A stretch of 20,772 nucleotides of DNA from Entamoeba invadens IP1 (GCF_000330505.1 NW_004443543.1:1-20772), one strand, 5' to 3'; shown: positions 8,622 through 18,564, counted from the stretch's first letter. The notes: a model not told the origin generated them from the sequence alone. Numbers and translations: made by a program.

Positions 8622-11591
8622 AGCAAACTCGACATATATTCTTTTCAAATAGTCTCACAGTATTTCTATTTTGAAAGTGATTTCATCAACTCTGTGTTAA
8701 TCAACAAGAAATACCGATTATTACTTGATCGTTTCCGTTATAATCCGATATCTGTTTCTGATATAAAGATTTTTCCTTTCATAGAGACGCAGCACTTATA
8801 TACCAAAAACGACATGATAATACCTGATATTCACCGCCTTGTTGTGTGGTACCCCGTCTCTTTGCAAGAGTCCAAAACACTGTTTAGTGAATATGATGTG
8901 GTATTCAAAAATGTCAGTTTGTCAAAAAAAGACGCTAAAAACAATGATGTTACTTTAAATATCCCACAATGTGTTAATACGCTTGGCTTTGAATTTGATT
9001 CCCATTTACAAGTTGAGACATTTGTAGTGCCTGATCACATCAAAAATCTAACAGAACAGCTGTTTTCTTACAATCAGCAACTCCAGGAAGTGACACTGTC
9101 AAAATGCATCAGACGATTGCCAAATCAGTGTTTTTACAATTGTGTCCATTTGTCCAAAATTGATATTCCAGAGTGTCTTTGTGTGATAGAAGATGAGGTG
9201 TTTTACAAGTGTGGATTTGTGTCATTCACATTTCCAAAAAGCGTCAATTTCATTGGAAAATCACTTTTTGGATACAACACCAAATTGGAGGAAGTCGTAT
9301 TTCTCAACGATTTGACATACATCCCAAATTTCACATTTTCAAATTGTCACAAGTTGACAAAAGTTGTTCTTCCCACCACTTTGGTGTTGATAGAATCGAA
9401 AGCTTTTGATTGTTGTGAGAATTTGGAGACTTTGGATAACACGGAGGGTGTCTTGTATGTCGAAAATGAATCATTTGTTAACTGCAAAAGTTTGAAAAGT
9501 TTGGCATTTCCAAATCTCTGTAAAAATGCGCCAGGCACTTTTGAAAAGATGGCAAATTTGACGCAACTTGTTCTTCCAACAATTAACGGGAAATTGCGAT
9601 ATAAAATTACAAGTGAGGAGGTTCAAATTGTCAGTAAATTTTACAGTGACTTTGACGTCATTTCAAATGGCATTTTCAATGAAAATGAACAACAAGTGTT
9701 TGATACAGATAATGCAAAAACGCTGTCAACAATAGCAGAAATCAACATTCCAAACACCGCCACGTATATTTTACCAAACAACTACACAAAAATATCTAAA
9801 TTGAATGTAGCAAAAGAAAATGCCATCACCACATTTTACTTTGGTGAAGACGTCGAGAAAGTTGTTCAAATCGATTTTAATGATATGAAATGTTTGACGA
9901 CTGTAGTGATGTCACCGCATGTCACTGAACTTCCCGAGTATTTATTTAGCAACTGCAAAAGACTTGAATACATCAACAAGACAGAACAGGTGACTCAAAT
10001 TGGCGATTTGTGTTTTTCAAATTGTTGTTTCCTCAAAGAACTTGTATTGAACGAGAAGTGTGTGATTGGGATGTACTGCTTTGAACAGTGCACGTCTCTC
10101 ACCAAATTGGTGATACCAAACACAAACAAAAATGTTGATTATTTAATTTCATCTGAAGACGAGCACATCCTGAGCAGTCTTGGGTATGTCTGCCACAACA
10201 TTTACTTTGAATTCACATGTGGAGACGCGTTTGAGACGCTTGAGTATGTCAACCCAAATATGATCAACACGTTTGCTGGAGGAAGGTTCCGTGCAAATGA
10301 TGTCGACAGTGTAGTTGTTCCTGATTATGTCACTACAATTGAAGAAAGCTTTTTTGATTGGAGTGGGTTGGATTGTATTAATTTGGGTGCTGTGTGTGAA
10401 TGCAAGTCCACATTTGACTCATATCTCAGTGAAGTGACGATCCCGACAACATGCACAAAACTGTGTGATAATATGTTTGAAAACTGCACGTCTCTCACTC
10501 GTGTTGATTTGTGTGGGAAACAACAGTTTGATGGGTTTGTGAGTGTGGAAGAGAAGAAATTGTTACACCACTTGGGGATCAAATGCAGCAACTTGATCTT
10601 TAACAATCGGCATTTCAAAGCAATTCATTACATCCCAAGTGGATTCCAAAAGGTCGATTTGTTTGAGGAAGACAACACAACAAGTCGACTATTAAAAGAA
10701 CTTGCATTTCCAAATGATGTGTTGTACATCAAAGAAATGTGTTGTATGAATTTCAATCACCTCAGCAGTGTGACACTTTCTACAGCACTGTTGGAAATCC
10801 AACAATACGCGTTTTTGCGGTGTTATTCCCTCCAAAATGTTGAACTCCCAAAATCACTGAAATTGATTGGGAAAGAGGCGTTTGAATATTGTGTGTCACT
10901 GACTACCATTGTGATCCCAAATTCAGTCACTTGTGTTGGAGAAAAGGCGTTCAACAACTGCAACCGTCTTGTTGAAGTGAGTGCACCAAACTCGATCTAT
11001 TCCAACAGTGGTGTTTTTAAGAAGTGTCATTCACTCACAAAAGTTGTTATTACAAACCAGTTAAATACGTGTGACACATACAATAACACTTTTTCATGTT
11101 GTGAGTCGCTTTCAAAAATCGTCATCCCTAAAAGTGTCACAACACTCACAGAAAAGTCGTTTTATAGAATGACGTCCCTGAAAGACGTGGTGATTCCTGG
11201 CAACGTGCTTTCACTTGGCAACAGTGCTTTCAGAGATTGTTATTCACTTACCACCGTTGTATTTGGCAAGCACGTCGAAACAATCGGGACACACTGTTTC
11301 TCAAACTGTGTTAATTTGGAACAAATTAACTTGCCAAAGTCTCTCAAATCAATCAAGAAATGTGCATTTGAAAACTGCAAAAAACTGAAAACCCTAAAAT
11401 TTGCAGGGCGTATTCCTCAAATCGAGAAATGTGTTTTTGAAAAATGTGAAAATGTAAGGGAAATCAGTACAAATGGAATTATCACAAAAATTGTCGACTT
11501 TCCAGTCACTTTCAAAGTCTCGGAAAACTTCAGAAAGAATGGCATTGGTTGTAAAAATGTAGTTTTTACACAGAAAGATCTCAAAAAGTAA
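8619..11591 (+). CDS. BspA-like leucine-rich-repeat protein (LRR_5 family)
   Basis: Intact single-exon gene of 990 residues. Residues 1 to about 90 form the cap typical of Entamoeba BspA-like proteins (SFQIVSQYFYFESDFINS, then KKYRLLLDRF and YNPI). From about 115 to 955 there are many LRR_5 repeats of about 23 residues (pattern: IPxSVTxIGxxAFxxCxSLTxV), clearest at 735-950. Repeat blocks are separated by a recurring spacer of the type SSEE...LLxxLGxxCxNIxF at about 330-348, 510-530 and 641-661, with a short version at the end (967-983). The family gives curved solenoids used for protein binding; surface exposure has been shown for some Entamoeba members. I see no signal peptide, membrane segment or carboxyl CaaX box (it ends KDLKK), so location is open. 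The start has no upstream in-frame rival. Neighbours are transposon debris, so context does not suggest a pathway. Confidence 0.93.
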   Translation: MSKLDIYSFQIVSQYFYFESDFINSVLINKKYRLLLDRFRYNPISVSDIKIFPFIETQHLYTKNDMIIPDIHRLVVWYPVSLQESKTLFSEYDVVFKNVSLSKKDAKNNDVTLNIPQCVNTLGFEFDSHLQVETFVVPDHIKNLTEQLFSYNQQLQEVTLSKCIRRLPNQCFYNCVHLSKIDIPECLCVIEDEVFYKCGFVSFTFPKSVNFIGKSLFGYNTKLEEVVFLNDLTYIPNFTFSNCHKLTKVVLPTTLVLIESKAFDCCENLETLDNTEGVLYVENESFVNCKSLKSLAFPNLCKNAPGTFEKMANLTQLVLPTINGKLRYKITSEEVQIVSKFYSDFDVISNGIFNENEQQVFDTDNAKTLSTIAEINIPNTATYILPNNYTKISKLNVAKENAITTFYFGEDVEKVVQIDFNDMKCLTTVVMSPHVTELPEYLFSNCKRLEYINKTEQVTQIGDLCFSNCCFLKELVLNEKCVIGMYCFEQCTSLTKLVIPNTNKNVDYLISSEDEHILSSLGYVCHNIYFEFTCGDAFETLEYVNPNMINTFAGGRFRANDVDSVVVPDYVTTIEESFFDWSGLDCINLGAVCECKSTFDSYLSEVTIPTTCTKLCDNMFENCTSLTRVDLCGKQQFDGFVSVEEKKLLHHLGIKCSNLIFNNRHFKAIHYIPSGFQKVDLFEEDNTTSRLLKELAFPNDVLYIKEMCCMNFNHLSSVTLSTALLEIQQYAFLRCYSLQNVELPKSLKLIGKEAFEYCVSLTTIVIPNSVTCVGEKAFNNCNRLVEVSAPNSIYSNSGVFKKCHSLTKVVITNQLNTCDTYNNTFSCCESLSKIVIPKSVTTLTEKSFYRMTSLKDVVIPGNVLSLGNSAFRDCYSLTTVVFGKHVETIGTHCFSNCVNLEQINLPKSLKSIKKCAFENCKKLKTLKFAGRIPQIEKCVFEKCENVREISTNGIITKIVDFPVTFKVSENFRKNGIGCKNVVFTQKDLKK

Positions 11592-11998
11592 ACTTTTTCA
11601 TAAATAAGTCAGAATTATTGATTTATATAAAAGTATTTGCTAAAATTGAGCTTCGAGTCAATATTATATTTTTATAATTTACTATAATTTATAACATTTT
11701 ACTCATTATTTCTACTATGGCTGATGTTGTCAAGAAATAAAAAATCATTTTTAGTAAAAAAAGTCGCATTGTTATTAAAATTGATAAAAATATTATAGTT
11801 AAAAATATTATAAATTATAATTCAATTTATAACTTGAAGAGTTTACACCGTAAATAACAGTTAACAAAAATCATTCGTTCAATGTTAACTAAAAATCAGG
11901 AAATCTGTGGTTTATTAAATAATTTACCTGTTTATTATAATTATATTATGTAAATAACATAACATAAACTAAAAAAAGAAAATCATTAAAAATTGAAT
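11592..11998. other. AT-rich 3' flank of the BspA-like gene
   Basis: Contains the short 3' untranslated region and otherwise nothing recognised. A loose inverted pair AGTTAAC / GTTAACT lies around 11859-11891. It ends at the target duplication of the next element. Confidence 0.55.
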
Positions 11999-12005
11999 AA
12001 ATATC

Positions 12006-12041
12006 CACGGTCTCCAGTTTTAGGGGGACCGAACACAAAGG
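12006..12041 (+). repeat. Left terminal inverted repeat of the unassigned element
   Basis: Thirty-six bases, GC-rich against the background. Twelve exact outer bases are shared with 13639-13676, then an interrupted match. It is preceded by AAATATC. Confidence 0.75.
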
Positions 12042-13638
12042 TTTGGGGTTTATTTTCTCAAAATCGTCGAGAAAACAAAAGAAAAATAAAAACAAGAGAC
12101 AAAAGATAAATAATAATTTTTATGATTTTCTTTTTCATAACACAGTTTTTTTTGGTGTAGTAAAAAAGTGAGCAAAGCAAAATATCGATTCTCTGATAAC
12201 ATAATATTGAGAAAAAAATGTTATCTGTATAAAAACTAAAAATAAAAAAACAACAAAAATGATGAAGGGAATCAGGGTAGTGTTGAAAAAATGGAATCTA
12301 AACATTTATTATAATAAGATCATTCGACTTAAAATTTGAGGAAAAGCACAACAAATTTAATTTGTGAATAAAGTTGAAACAAAGATAGTTTAAAAATATT
12401 AAAATAAATGGAATTGATTACTATAACTTTTATTGTTTTATTGTGTAAATTGTTATAAGTTCATTTTATTTAACACAAATCGAAATTAATATTATTGATT
12501 AACATATTATAATTATTATAATTTTAAAAACAATTCAAACCAAACCCACCATAAACACAATTCAATTACTTTTTATTATTTTTTCATTTTTTTGAATTGA
12601 ATTACCAATGATTTTCAAAGATTATGGGTTTATATATTATTTAACTATAATAAAACAATAAAAGTATTAGACTATGATTAATCGAATTATATTATTTTAT
12701 TAGATAATAAAGTCCAAATCATATTAATTTAAATAAAAATGTGTATTTGTTAATCCAAAAATGCATTTATTGTTACATTTCAACTTTATTGAAACAAACA
12801 ATTACCATTTTTTGTGTATTGTGTGGCATTGATTGGTAATTGATTATTTCCAATTTTGTATTAAAAAATACCCTCTTGTTTTATATCTTATTGAACTTGA
12901 AAAACAAAACAATTGTTCAATCATGAAATAACTATATTTTACTTTATTAAGAAATTACATAAAATGCGCTCACATAATGTCATTATTTTCGTAAAACATT
13001 TTTTAGAAAAATAATTGTATAAATTATTTCCCAAAAATGTATGATAGATGGTTTTTTCTTTACAATTCACAAGACAATATGAACATTACTGACTTTATGG
13101 GACAAAAAACAAAAACAACATCTCAAAAATGTAATAATTATAAAAAAGAGTTTAATTTACCAAAGATTATTTTTAAAAAAGCACATTTATTTCTAATTGT
13201 GATGTTGTGACAAAACTAAATATTATTCACCATATTATGTCTGTATTAGAATCATAGATTGTTTCTCATTTGTAATTGATCAAATCCCAAAATATAAGTA
13301 TAATCATGGCCAAATCAAACATAATATTGTATAGTATATTTACTAAAAAATATATTATTAAATTTCACTTTAAAAAATGATAATTTTTTATAGGTTTTGT
13401 CCATTCTCTCGTTTTTCTTATTGAAAAATGTAAATTTTTTTAATTATTTACCAAATTATCATTTTGCCTCAAAATGCTTGTTATTTTGCCATTTCTTTTA
13501 TTCTTTTACAATTTTCCATAATCTTTGTTCTCTTTTTTTCTTGTTTTCCCCGAAAAAATAGAGAAAAAAAGTAATTATAATCAATTTCTTACTAATAATT
13601 ATTAAGAAATAAACCAAGTTTTATCGAATTTTGGAAAA

Positions 13639-13676
13639 CCTAAGTGTTCGACCTCCCCCCATTTCTGGAGACCGTG
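13639..13676 (-). repeat. Right terminal inverted repeat of the unassigned element
   Basis: Thirty-eight bases, complementary to the left arm with small indels, followed by AAATATC. It ends 51 bases from the stop codon of the RRM gene, so the 3' end of that transcript may be formed inside the element. Confidence 0.75.
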
Positions 13677-13727
13677 AAATATCCCAATAAAGACGAAAAT
13701 TTTGAAAAAAAATTATAATTTTAGGAA

Positions 13728-14444
13728 TTAATCAGTCTGTTCAATTTTCTTTTCATCTTTTTCTTTATCAGTTTTTACTTCGGTGGCAACGCTTTGGGCC
13801 TCTTCTTCTTGTCTTTTACATTCTCTCACAGCGGCCTTTTTTATTTTGAGAATAGCTTTTCTTTCAATTTTATAGTTCCTTCTTCTTTGTTTGTCTGTCA
13901 TGTCCGACATCCGAGCTGTTCTCTTTTTCAAGTTTTCAATTCGTGCATTCAAATTGTCTAATTCTTCTGAAGGTTTCAAAAAAGTTAAGCTTTTAGTGAG
14001 TCCCATTTTCATTGATAAATTTGAAATATTCATTTCATCGATCGTTTTCTTCTCGACAGTGATTTCTTGATCATTCAATTTCGTCTTGTTCAGACTATTT
14101 ACAGCTCTATTTACCGCTTCATCTGAATCCAAATTTATTAACGCGCAACTCTTAGGTTTACCTTTCTTGTTAGTTGGTATCGAAACTTTTAGAACTTTCC
14201 CAACAGTCATAAAAAGTTGCTCTAACTGTTCTTTTGTGACATTTTTATCCAAGTTGCTCACACAGACTAAAATGGTCTTTTTTTCTTTCTTAGATGGCGC
14301 AATTACTCCTTCTTTAGTGATCGATTCTTTCGGCATGACTGAAGGGGGCACTTTCGAACCAACTGTGTCCTCTTCATTGTGTGTTTGTTTTGGTACAACC
14401 TTTTTACTTGATTTTTTATTATTTCCTTTTGTACGTCTGCCCAT
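13728..14444 (-). CDS. Small RRM RNA-binding protein
   Basis: Intact gene of 238 residues. Residues 1-55 are basic and polar (MGRRTKGNNKK, Lys-rich), consistent with a nuclear protein. Residues about 57-132 form one RNA-recognition motif: RNP2-like ILVCVSNL (58-65) and a weak RNP1 KSCALINL (98-105), which lacks the usual aromatic residues. Residues 160-215 are helical and very basic (RMSDMTDKQRRRNYKIERK), and the tail is acidic and Lys-rich. Binding to RNA or a protein partner in the nucleus is inferred. The start was set at the ATG at 14444; the frame extends upstream only through non-ATG codons, and the A-rich leader just before this ATG fits a short Entamoeba 5' end. The neighbour downstream is the unassigned element, upstream a Helitron-like end. 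No specific orthologue is recognised. Confidence 0.85.
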   Translation of the reverse strand: MGRRTKGNNKKSSKKVVPKQTHNEEDTVGSKVPPSVMPKESITKEGVIAPSKKEKKTILVCVSNLDKNVTKEQLEQLFMTVGKVLKVSIPTNKKGKPKSCALINLDSDEAVNRAVNSLNKTKLNDQEITVEKKTIDEMNISNLSMKMGLTKSLTFLKPSEELDNLNARIENLKKRTARMSDMTDKQRRRNYKIERKAILKIKKAAVRECKRQEEEAQSVATEVKTDKEKDEKKIEQTD

Positions 14445-14462
14445 TTTTGTTTGATATTTTTG
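14445..14462 (-). promoter_or_regulatory. Putative initiator of the RRM gene
   Basis: On the minus strand the bases ACTCAAAAATATCAAACAAAA directly precede the ATG (about 14445-14464). The AAAAATATCA part resembles the Entamoeba initiator AAAAATTCA at the expected short distance. Weak evidence in AT-rich DNA. Confidence 0.28.
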
Positions 14463-14607
14463 AGTTGACCTTATTGAAATCGACAATTATTATTAGTTTT
14501 ATCGTATTATATTTATACTATTTTTTACTAAAAATATTATAAATAAAATTAGGGTGATATTTTTTTTACTTTAATAAATTTAACTAATTGTTTTTATTAT
14601 TAAATTA

Positions 14608-14636
14608 CTAGGATATACCCGTCATAGTGCGACGGG
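14608..14636 (-). mobile_element. Helitron-type 3' end: GC hairpin followed by CTAG
   Basis: On the minus strand, CCCGTC, a seven-base loop, then GACGGG (14636 back to 14618) form a six-pair GC hairpin, followed by six bases and CTAG (14611-14608). The next base is T. Helitrons end 3' with a short hairpin, a few to about 12 bases, then CTRR (usually CTAG), and insert between A and T without target duplication. The hairpin is striking in this AT-rich DNA, and it lies downstream of, and in the same orientation as, the helicase remnant. Confidence 0.6.
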
Positions 14637-14725
14637 ATACTTGATATTATAAATTATATTAAATTTTTTTATATTAAAAAAAAGTATTTAATAATATAAT
14701 TAAAATATTAAAATATATTAAAATA

Positions 14726-15925
14726 TTATAATATTAAATTATAATATATTTGATTTATAATTTGTATATAAACAATAATTAATATTTCATTGGTATAAAT
14801 TTTTGATTTTGATAAATTTGATTTATTTAACATTACTTTCAAAACTTCTGGATTTTTACAACGTGATAAAGCAATGTAAAGTCGTTTATAAGAAAACACA
14901 TGGTACCTAAGATCAATACTAATACTGTCAAAACCTTGATTATGTAATTTGTTATAGTTATTGCAAAAGCCTGTATGAGAGGAAATTGTTTTCAATAAAA
15001 TTTTATATAACATTGTTTCACATCATTGACGCTTGTATCCATTTGGGGGATGGGATAAATACGTTTAGATTCTTTAAGTCAATTTTTGGAATAAAGTTAT
15101 TCCAAAAATTTTTAAATTTTTAAACGGGTTCCATTACAAAAAAAACAATTTAAATTTAAGTTACTTGACATCATTACAACAAGTTTTTTTTAATTTTAGA
15201 TTATGAGGAAACATCCCAGGAGGATCCAAACTGTTTAAAAATTTTGTAGGAGTATTTTGTATTTTATCCGATTCTTCTTGGTCAACCTAACCAATACTTT
15301 CAAATATTTTCGGTTCACCTTGTATTTTGGTTATTATACATTCATTTGGTACAGCTGCATCTTTATTTTTTCCAACCAAAATTGCTCGAGAGCACATTAT
15401 ACAAATATTCCAAATTATTAAAAAAATGACTCTACAACATCATAACGTATTAAATTGTCTGAAATATCAACAATTTTAGAATTTGAAGTTCCTATATTTT
15501 TTTGTCCTGTTGTTCTCTATAATTATTAAGAAACCAATTATTAAAAGTATTATATTATATCCTCACTTCTCATGTTTGTTGAAAGGTAATACACTTTGAA
15601 CAATTTCCAAAGAAAACTATTTTCACATATTTGTGGATAAATTCGTTTTTAGTACCATTTGTAATAACAGTAAGTATTTGTTTGAAATCCCCAACGACCA
15701 CAAATCTGCCACCAAAAGGAATTCGTGAAATGTTTCGATCTGGGTACGTAACAAAGGGAATTTGTCTTATTAGTGTGTTAATACATCTCAATATCTCTTT
15801 GTGTACCATTTATATTTCGTCAATTAAAATAACATCTGTCACTTTTAGAAATAAAGCTTCAACAGAAACTGGCGCAATAAGTCTTTTCGAGTCTTCATAT
15901 ATATATATGAAAATGTGGTTTATAA
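14726..15925 (-). pseudogene. PIF1/Helitron-type helicase, decayed
   Basis: Minus-strand pieces follow the carboxyl half of Helitron/PIF1 helicases. They are, in order: EDSKRLIAPVSVEALFLKVTDV, VILIDEI (Walker B) with a stop (15810-15812) where Ser/Pro is expected, then MVHKEILRCINTLIRQ; FGGRFVVVGDFKQILTVI (motif III type); STNMRSEDI in a shifted frame (about 15580-15555); RAILVGKNKD and LNSLDPPGMFPHNLKLKK (about 15400-15185); CNGTRL (about 15140-15123); FPLIQAFAIT (about 14965); and finally QGFDSISIDLRYHVFSYKRLYIALSRCKNPEVLKVML (14950-14820). The last block and the LNSL-PGxPxHxLxLK and CNGTRL motifs are hallmarks of the superfamily. Walker A and the Rep (HUH) domain are not seen; they are absent or lie in unreadable DNA above 15925. 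At least three frame changes and several stops make it a dead copy. The Helitron assignment rests on the 3' hairpin; a host PIF1 pseudogene is the alternative. Confidence 0.8.
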
Positions 15926-16696
15926 TTCGTTTGAGTATTTTAATGTATTTTTATCCTTGTGATTTAAATAAAATTAATAATTGAATGATAACAAAAATCA
16001 CTAAAAATATCAAATTATTGTTATTTTTAACTATCTCTGAGTGTTTCATTACTTGTAGCAATTTGCTTAGTCGACGAACGTTTGTGATGAGCGTTTTGTC
16101 GCCATTTGAAGTGACATTTCATCAACTTGATTTACGCAAATTTATTTGGTGTTTTATCAAAAATATACATACTTAAAATTAAAGAGAATAATACATCTGT
16201 TTTTAATTTTTAACAATTTAAATTGACTTCGAAAACCGTCACTACAATTAAGTATCTTAATCATAATATTCAACGTTAAATATATTACTCAATTTGATAT
16301 TGACTTAACACCTAAAAGTCTTAAAAAAAGAAAAAGAAAAACATTTTTAAAAATGTTTTTATTTAATTTTTCAATTTGAATTTAAAGTTCCAGTTTACTC
16401 TAAAATGTCTACAATTGTCGACAAATAACATTTCAAATAACAAAAACACTCATTTAATTTTACAAACATTTTTAATCACTTTTTGCAAACCACGATAGAA
16501 AAACTGTGCGAATTATAATCCAAAAAAAATTCTGAATAAATTGAACATTTTATGGTTCTTTTTCGACAAACACAATTCTTTAAGTTATTACTTGTTTAAA
16601 AAGAAACTTGCAATTGACATTATTTTCGGGATTTCTATTCATATTCGAAAGCATGAGGCCAGCCAAATAGTCTCCATTATGACTTGCCAATATATA
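15926..16696. other. AT-rich stretch; may hold the lost Helitron 5' part
   Basis: On the minus strand a short coding-like patch (about 16170-16040: MYIFDKTPNKFA, then KWRQNAHHKRSSTKQI) might belong to the helicase but matches no motif I can name. A perfect 24-base palindrome lies at 16337-16360 in an A/T context. Nothing else is recognised, and no Helitron 5' TC terminus could be placed. Confidence 0.45.
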
Positions 16697-17293
16697 CTAA
16701 AAATTGTCGTTGTTGGGATGCAGAGCGATGGCAAAATCGTTCATTGAGGCGCTTGTCGGCTTCTGGTTCAATCTTGTCGAGTTGACAACCGGAAAAGTCG
16801 TTATTGATTTTGTAGATGTTCAGCAACCAAGACATAAAAACACTTTGGTACTGTTTTGCAACCGAAAACGGCTTTTTTCAGGATTCATCGATAAATCGAA
16901 AATAGAGTGCACAAACAAACTGTCGACGACTTTTGGGCAACCGTAAGATCCGCAAAAAGTACCACGGGAAACGTTGGTGAACGTGGCAACAAAGTTGCTG
17001 CAATGGCAGAACAACTGTTTCAAGTTATCAAAGAAAGAATGACATCGTTTGTAATTGGGAAGATAAAGACATTCGTTGTTCTCTCAGTCAGAGACAACCT
17101 CCTTTTTTAACCACTTGACGGATTTCTTGGCCTGGCTCCAGACAAGTACAAGCATCTATTTAATTTCAGTGAAGAGGCGCCAAGAAAGCAGGTTGCTGAA
17201 ATGTATCAACAACACGCTGTCTGCGAGCAAAATTACATTAAGTTTACTAAAATGATAAAAAAACTTAACATTTTCCAACTCAACACAAACTAA
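16697..17293 (+). pseudogene. Dynamin-like GTPase, broken and internally deleted
   Basis: The 5' part reads LKIVVVGMQSDGK, the dynamin G1 region (VVVGxQSxGKSS), and then shifts frame exactly inside the P-loop (about 16730-16738), continuing SFIEALVGFWFNLVELTTGK. Dynamins have this order: P-loop, SxxEALVG, then TTG/TRRP. After a poorly matching part, the frame from about 16900 reads SAKSTTGNVGERGNKV, then FQVIKERMTSFVIGKIKTFVVLSVRDNLLF, an in-frame TAA (17108-17110), and PLDGFLGLAPDKYKHLFNFSEE to the natural-looking stop at 17291. This second part resembles a GTPase effector domain (helical, ending in FNFSEEAPRKQ). Most of the GTPase domain after switch I and the middle domain are missing. Dynamins remodel membranes; this copy cannot. 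The GED assignment is less sure than the P-loop assignment. Confidence 0.65.
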
Positions 17294-17747
17294 AAAAACG
17301 AGAAATATATTTTATTAGTTTTATAACCCATTCTTTTTTATGTTTTGTTTTTTAAAATAATATAAAACAAAAAAGAACATATAATATTTAGTAAAATTTT
17401 TTTATATAAAAATCGTATATTTTATAATTGTATATAAATACTTAATAAATATAGTTTATATATATGTATATTTAACTATTTGATAAACAACTTTCTATAT
17501 TCTATCTTTCGTTTTTTGTTGGGCAAAAATATAATTTTGGTTATTTTTTCAAGGATTCAAAAAACAAAAATAAATCTAACGTCTTAAAAATACAATTTTG
17601 AAATTAAATGAAATGAACTTTCAACAACATTTTTAATTATTCAAAAAATAAAATTAAATTAATATTATACTATTTTTAATTCTATTCACAAGATTAAACA
17701 ATTTAAAGATAAAATTTATAAAATTAAAAATGATATTAAAACACATA
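17294..17747. other. AT-rich intergenic DNA, nothing recognised
   Basis: Nearly pure A/T between the dynamin-like remnant and the second TA-flanked element. No open frame or repeat was supported. Confidence 0.6.
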
Positions 17748-17792
17748 CAGTATGGACACTCTGCCTTATGCGAAACTTTACCTTATGTAAGG
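17748..17792 (+). repeat. Left terminal inverted repeat of element 2
   Basis: Forty-five bases beginning CAGTATGGACACTC, preceded by TA. Its core recurs about 115 bases further in (17864-17880). Confidence 0.8.
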
Positions 17793-18062
17793 ATTTTATT
17801 ATTTAATTTTAATATAACAAAACCATTTAAATAGTTAAAACGATTCAATTCTAAAAATACCAGACACTCTGCCTTATGCAAAAAGCTATTTTGAGGTAGT
17901 TTTTGGATAATTTTGAACAAGAAAACCAGAACTTTAAATTAAATAAATTAATGTTTAAAGTCTCTACACCACAACTTTAGCCAACGTAAAGAGAAATTCC
18001 CGATACCAGTTTGTATATTCTTTGTTTTGTAAAATGGTATATGATACTTACTACCAGCTTGT

Positions 18063-18194
18063 CTCGTCGCCAAAGGAAATACAATTACGCAAAAATATGT
18101 CAATGACACAAACGATGTCAACAAACTCTCGTTGGACAGCGTTTACTGGTACGTGAGTTTCTCATTTAGGCTGGTGTCCAAAACATTGAAATAA
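18063..18194 (+). other. Short coding-like patch inside element 2
   Basis: An open run of 43 codons (LVAKGNTITQKYVND, then LSLDSVYWYVSFSFRLVSK) ends at TAA 18192-18194. GC content is above the surroundings. It could be a scrap of the helix-turn-helix amino part of a Tc1/mariner transposase (LSxDSVYWYV resembling the sxSTVxRxL helix), but the match is too short to assert. Confidence 0.25.
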
Positions 18195-18564
18195 GATGGG
18201 TTGTCATTGATTATCGTTTTAAAACGACCACACTCTTACGATGCTCATTGATCTTTATGTTGATTGAATAATTTAAACAATTTCCATATCAATTTAGTTG
18301 TAAAATTATATAAAATAGCATATGTTTTTCTATTCAACTGTTATAAACATGATAGTTATCACAACATATCAAATATAATAAACACAAATAATATTCTTTA
18401 TTAAAATTTAATTTATTGTAAATTATATGTGGTTATATTTGACTAACAATAATAAAATTGAAATTATTCGTTTTTTCAAATTTATTTTGTGTTATTTTTA
18501 CCAATTTTTGGAATAATCCAAATTTTTTTTTATATTATAAAATAACTATATATTATAACAGGTT

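Larger units (their letters stand above)
12006..13676. mobile_element. Unassigned inverted-repeat element, 1671 bp, no coding capacity
   Basis: The left end reads CACGGTCTCCAGTTTTAGGG (12006 onward). The right end, on the other strand from 13676 inward, reads CACGGTCTCCAGAAATGGGG. The first 12 bases are identical and similarity continues through GGGGGA, CGAACAC and AGG over 36-38 bases. A GGTTTATTT block further in is also shared. The direct repeat AAATATC abuts both ends (11999-12005 and 13677-13683). If the end is taken one base further in, the duplication becomes 9 bases with 8 matching (11998-12006 against 13676-13684). An 8-9 base duplication would fit hAT or Mutator; 7 fits neither well. 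No open frame of note lies inside. This is probably a non-autonomous element whose family I cannot name. Confidence 0.72.

Noticed and set aside
9209..10618. Short frames on both strands inside the BspA-like gene
   Set aside because: Shadows of the large intact gene.
14086..14454. 122-codon plus-strand frame opposite the RRM gene
   Set aside because: Shadow; the minus strand encodes an RRM with sensible composition.
14445..14486. Amino-terminal extension of the RRM protein by 14 codons
   Set aside because: It would need a TTG start; the ATG at 14444 with an initiator-like leader is more likely.
16337..16360. 24-base perfect palindrome as a transcription terminator or origin
   Set aside because: Made almost only of A/T runs in an A/T-rich context; chance is likely and no function is implied.
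16820..17023. Minus-strand frame in the dynamin-like region
   Set aside because: No family match; the plus strand carries P-loop and effector-domain-like residues.
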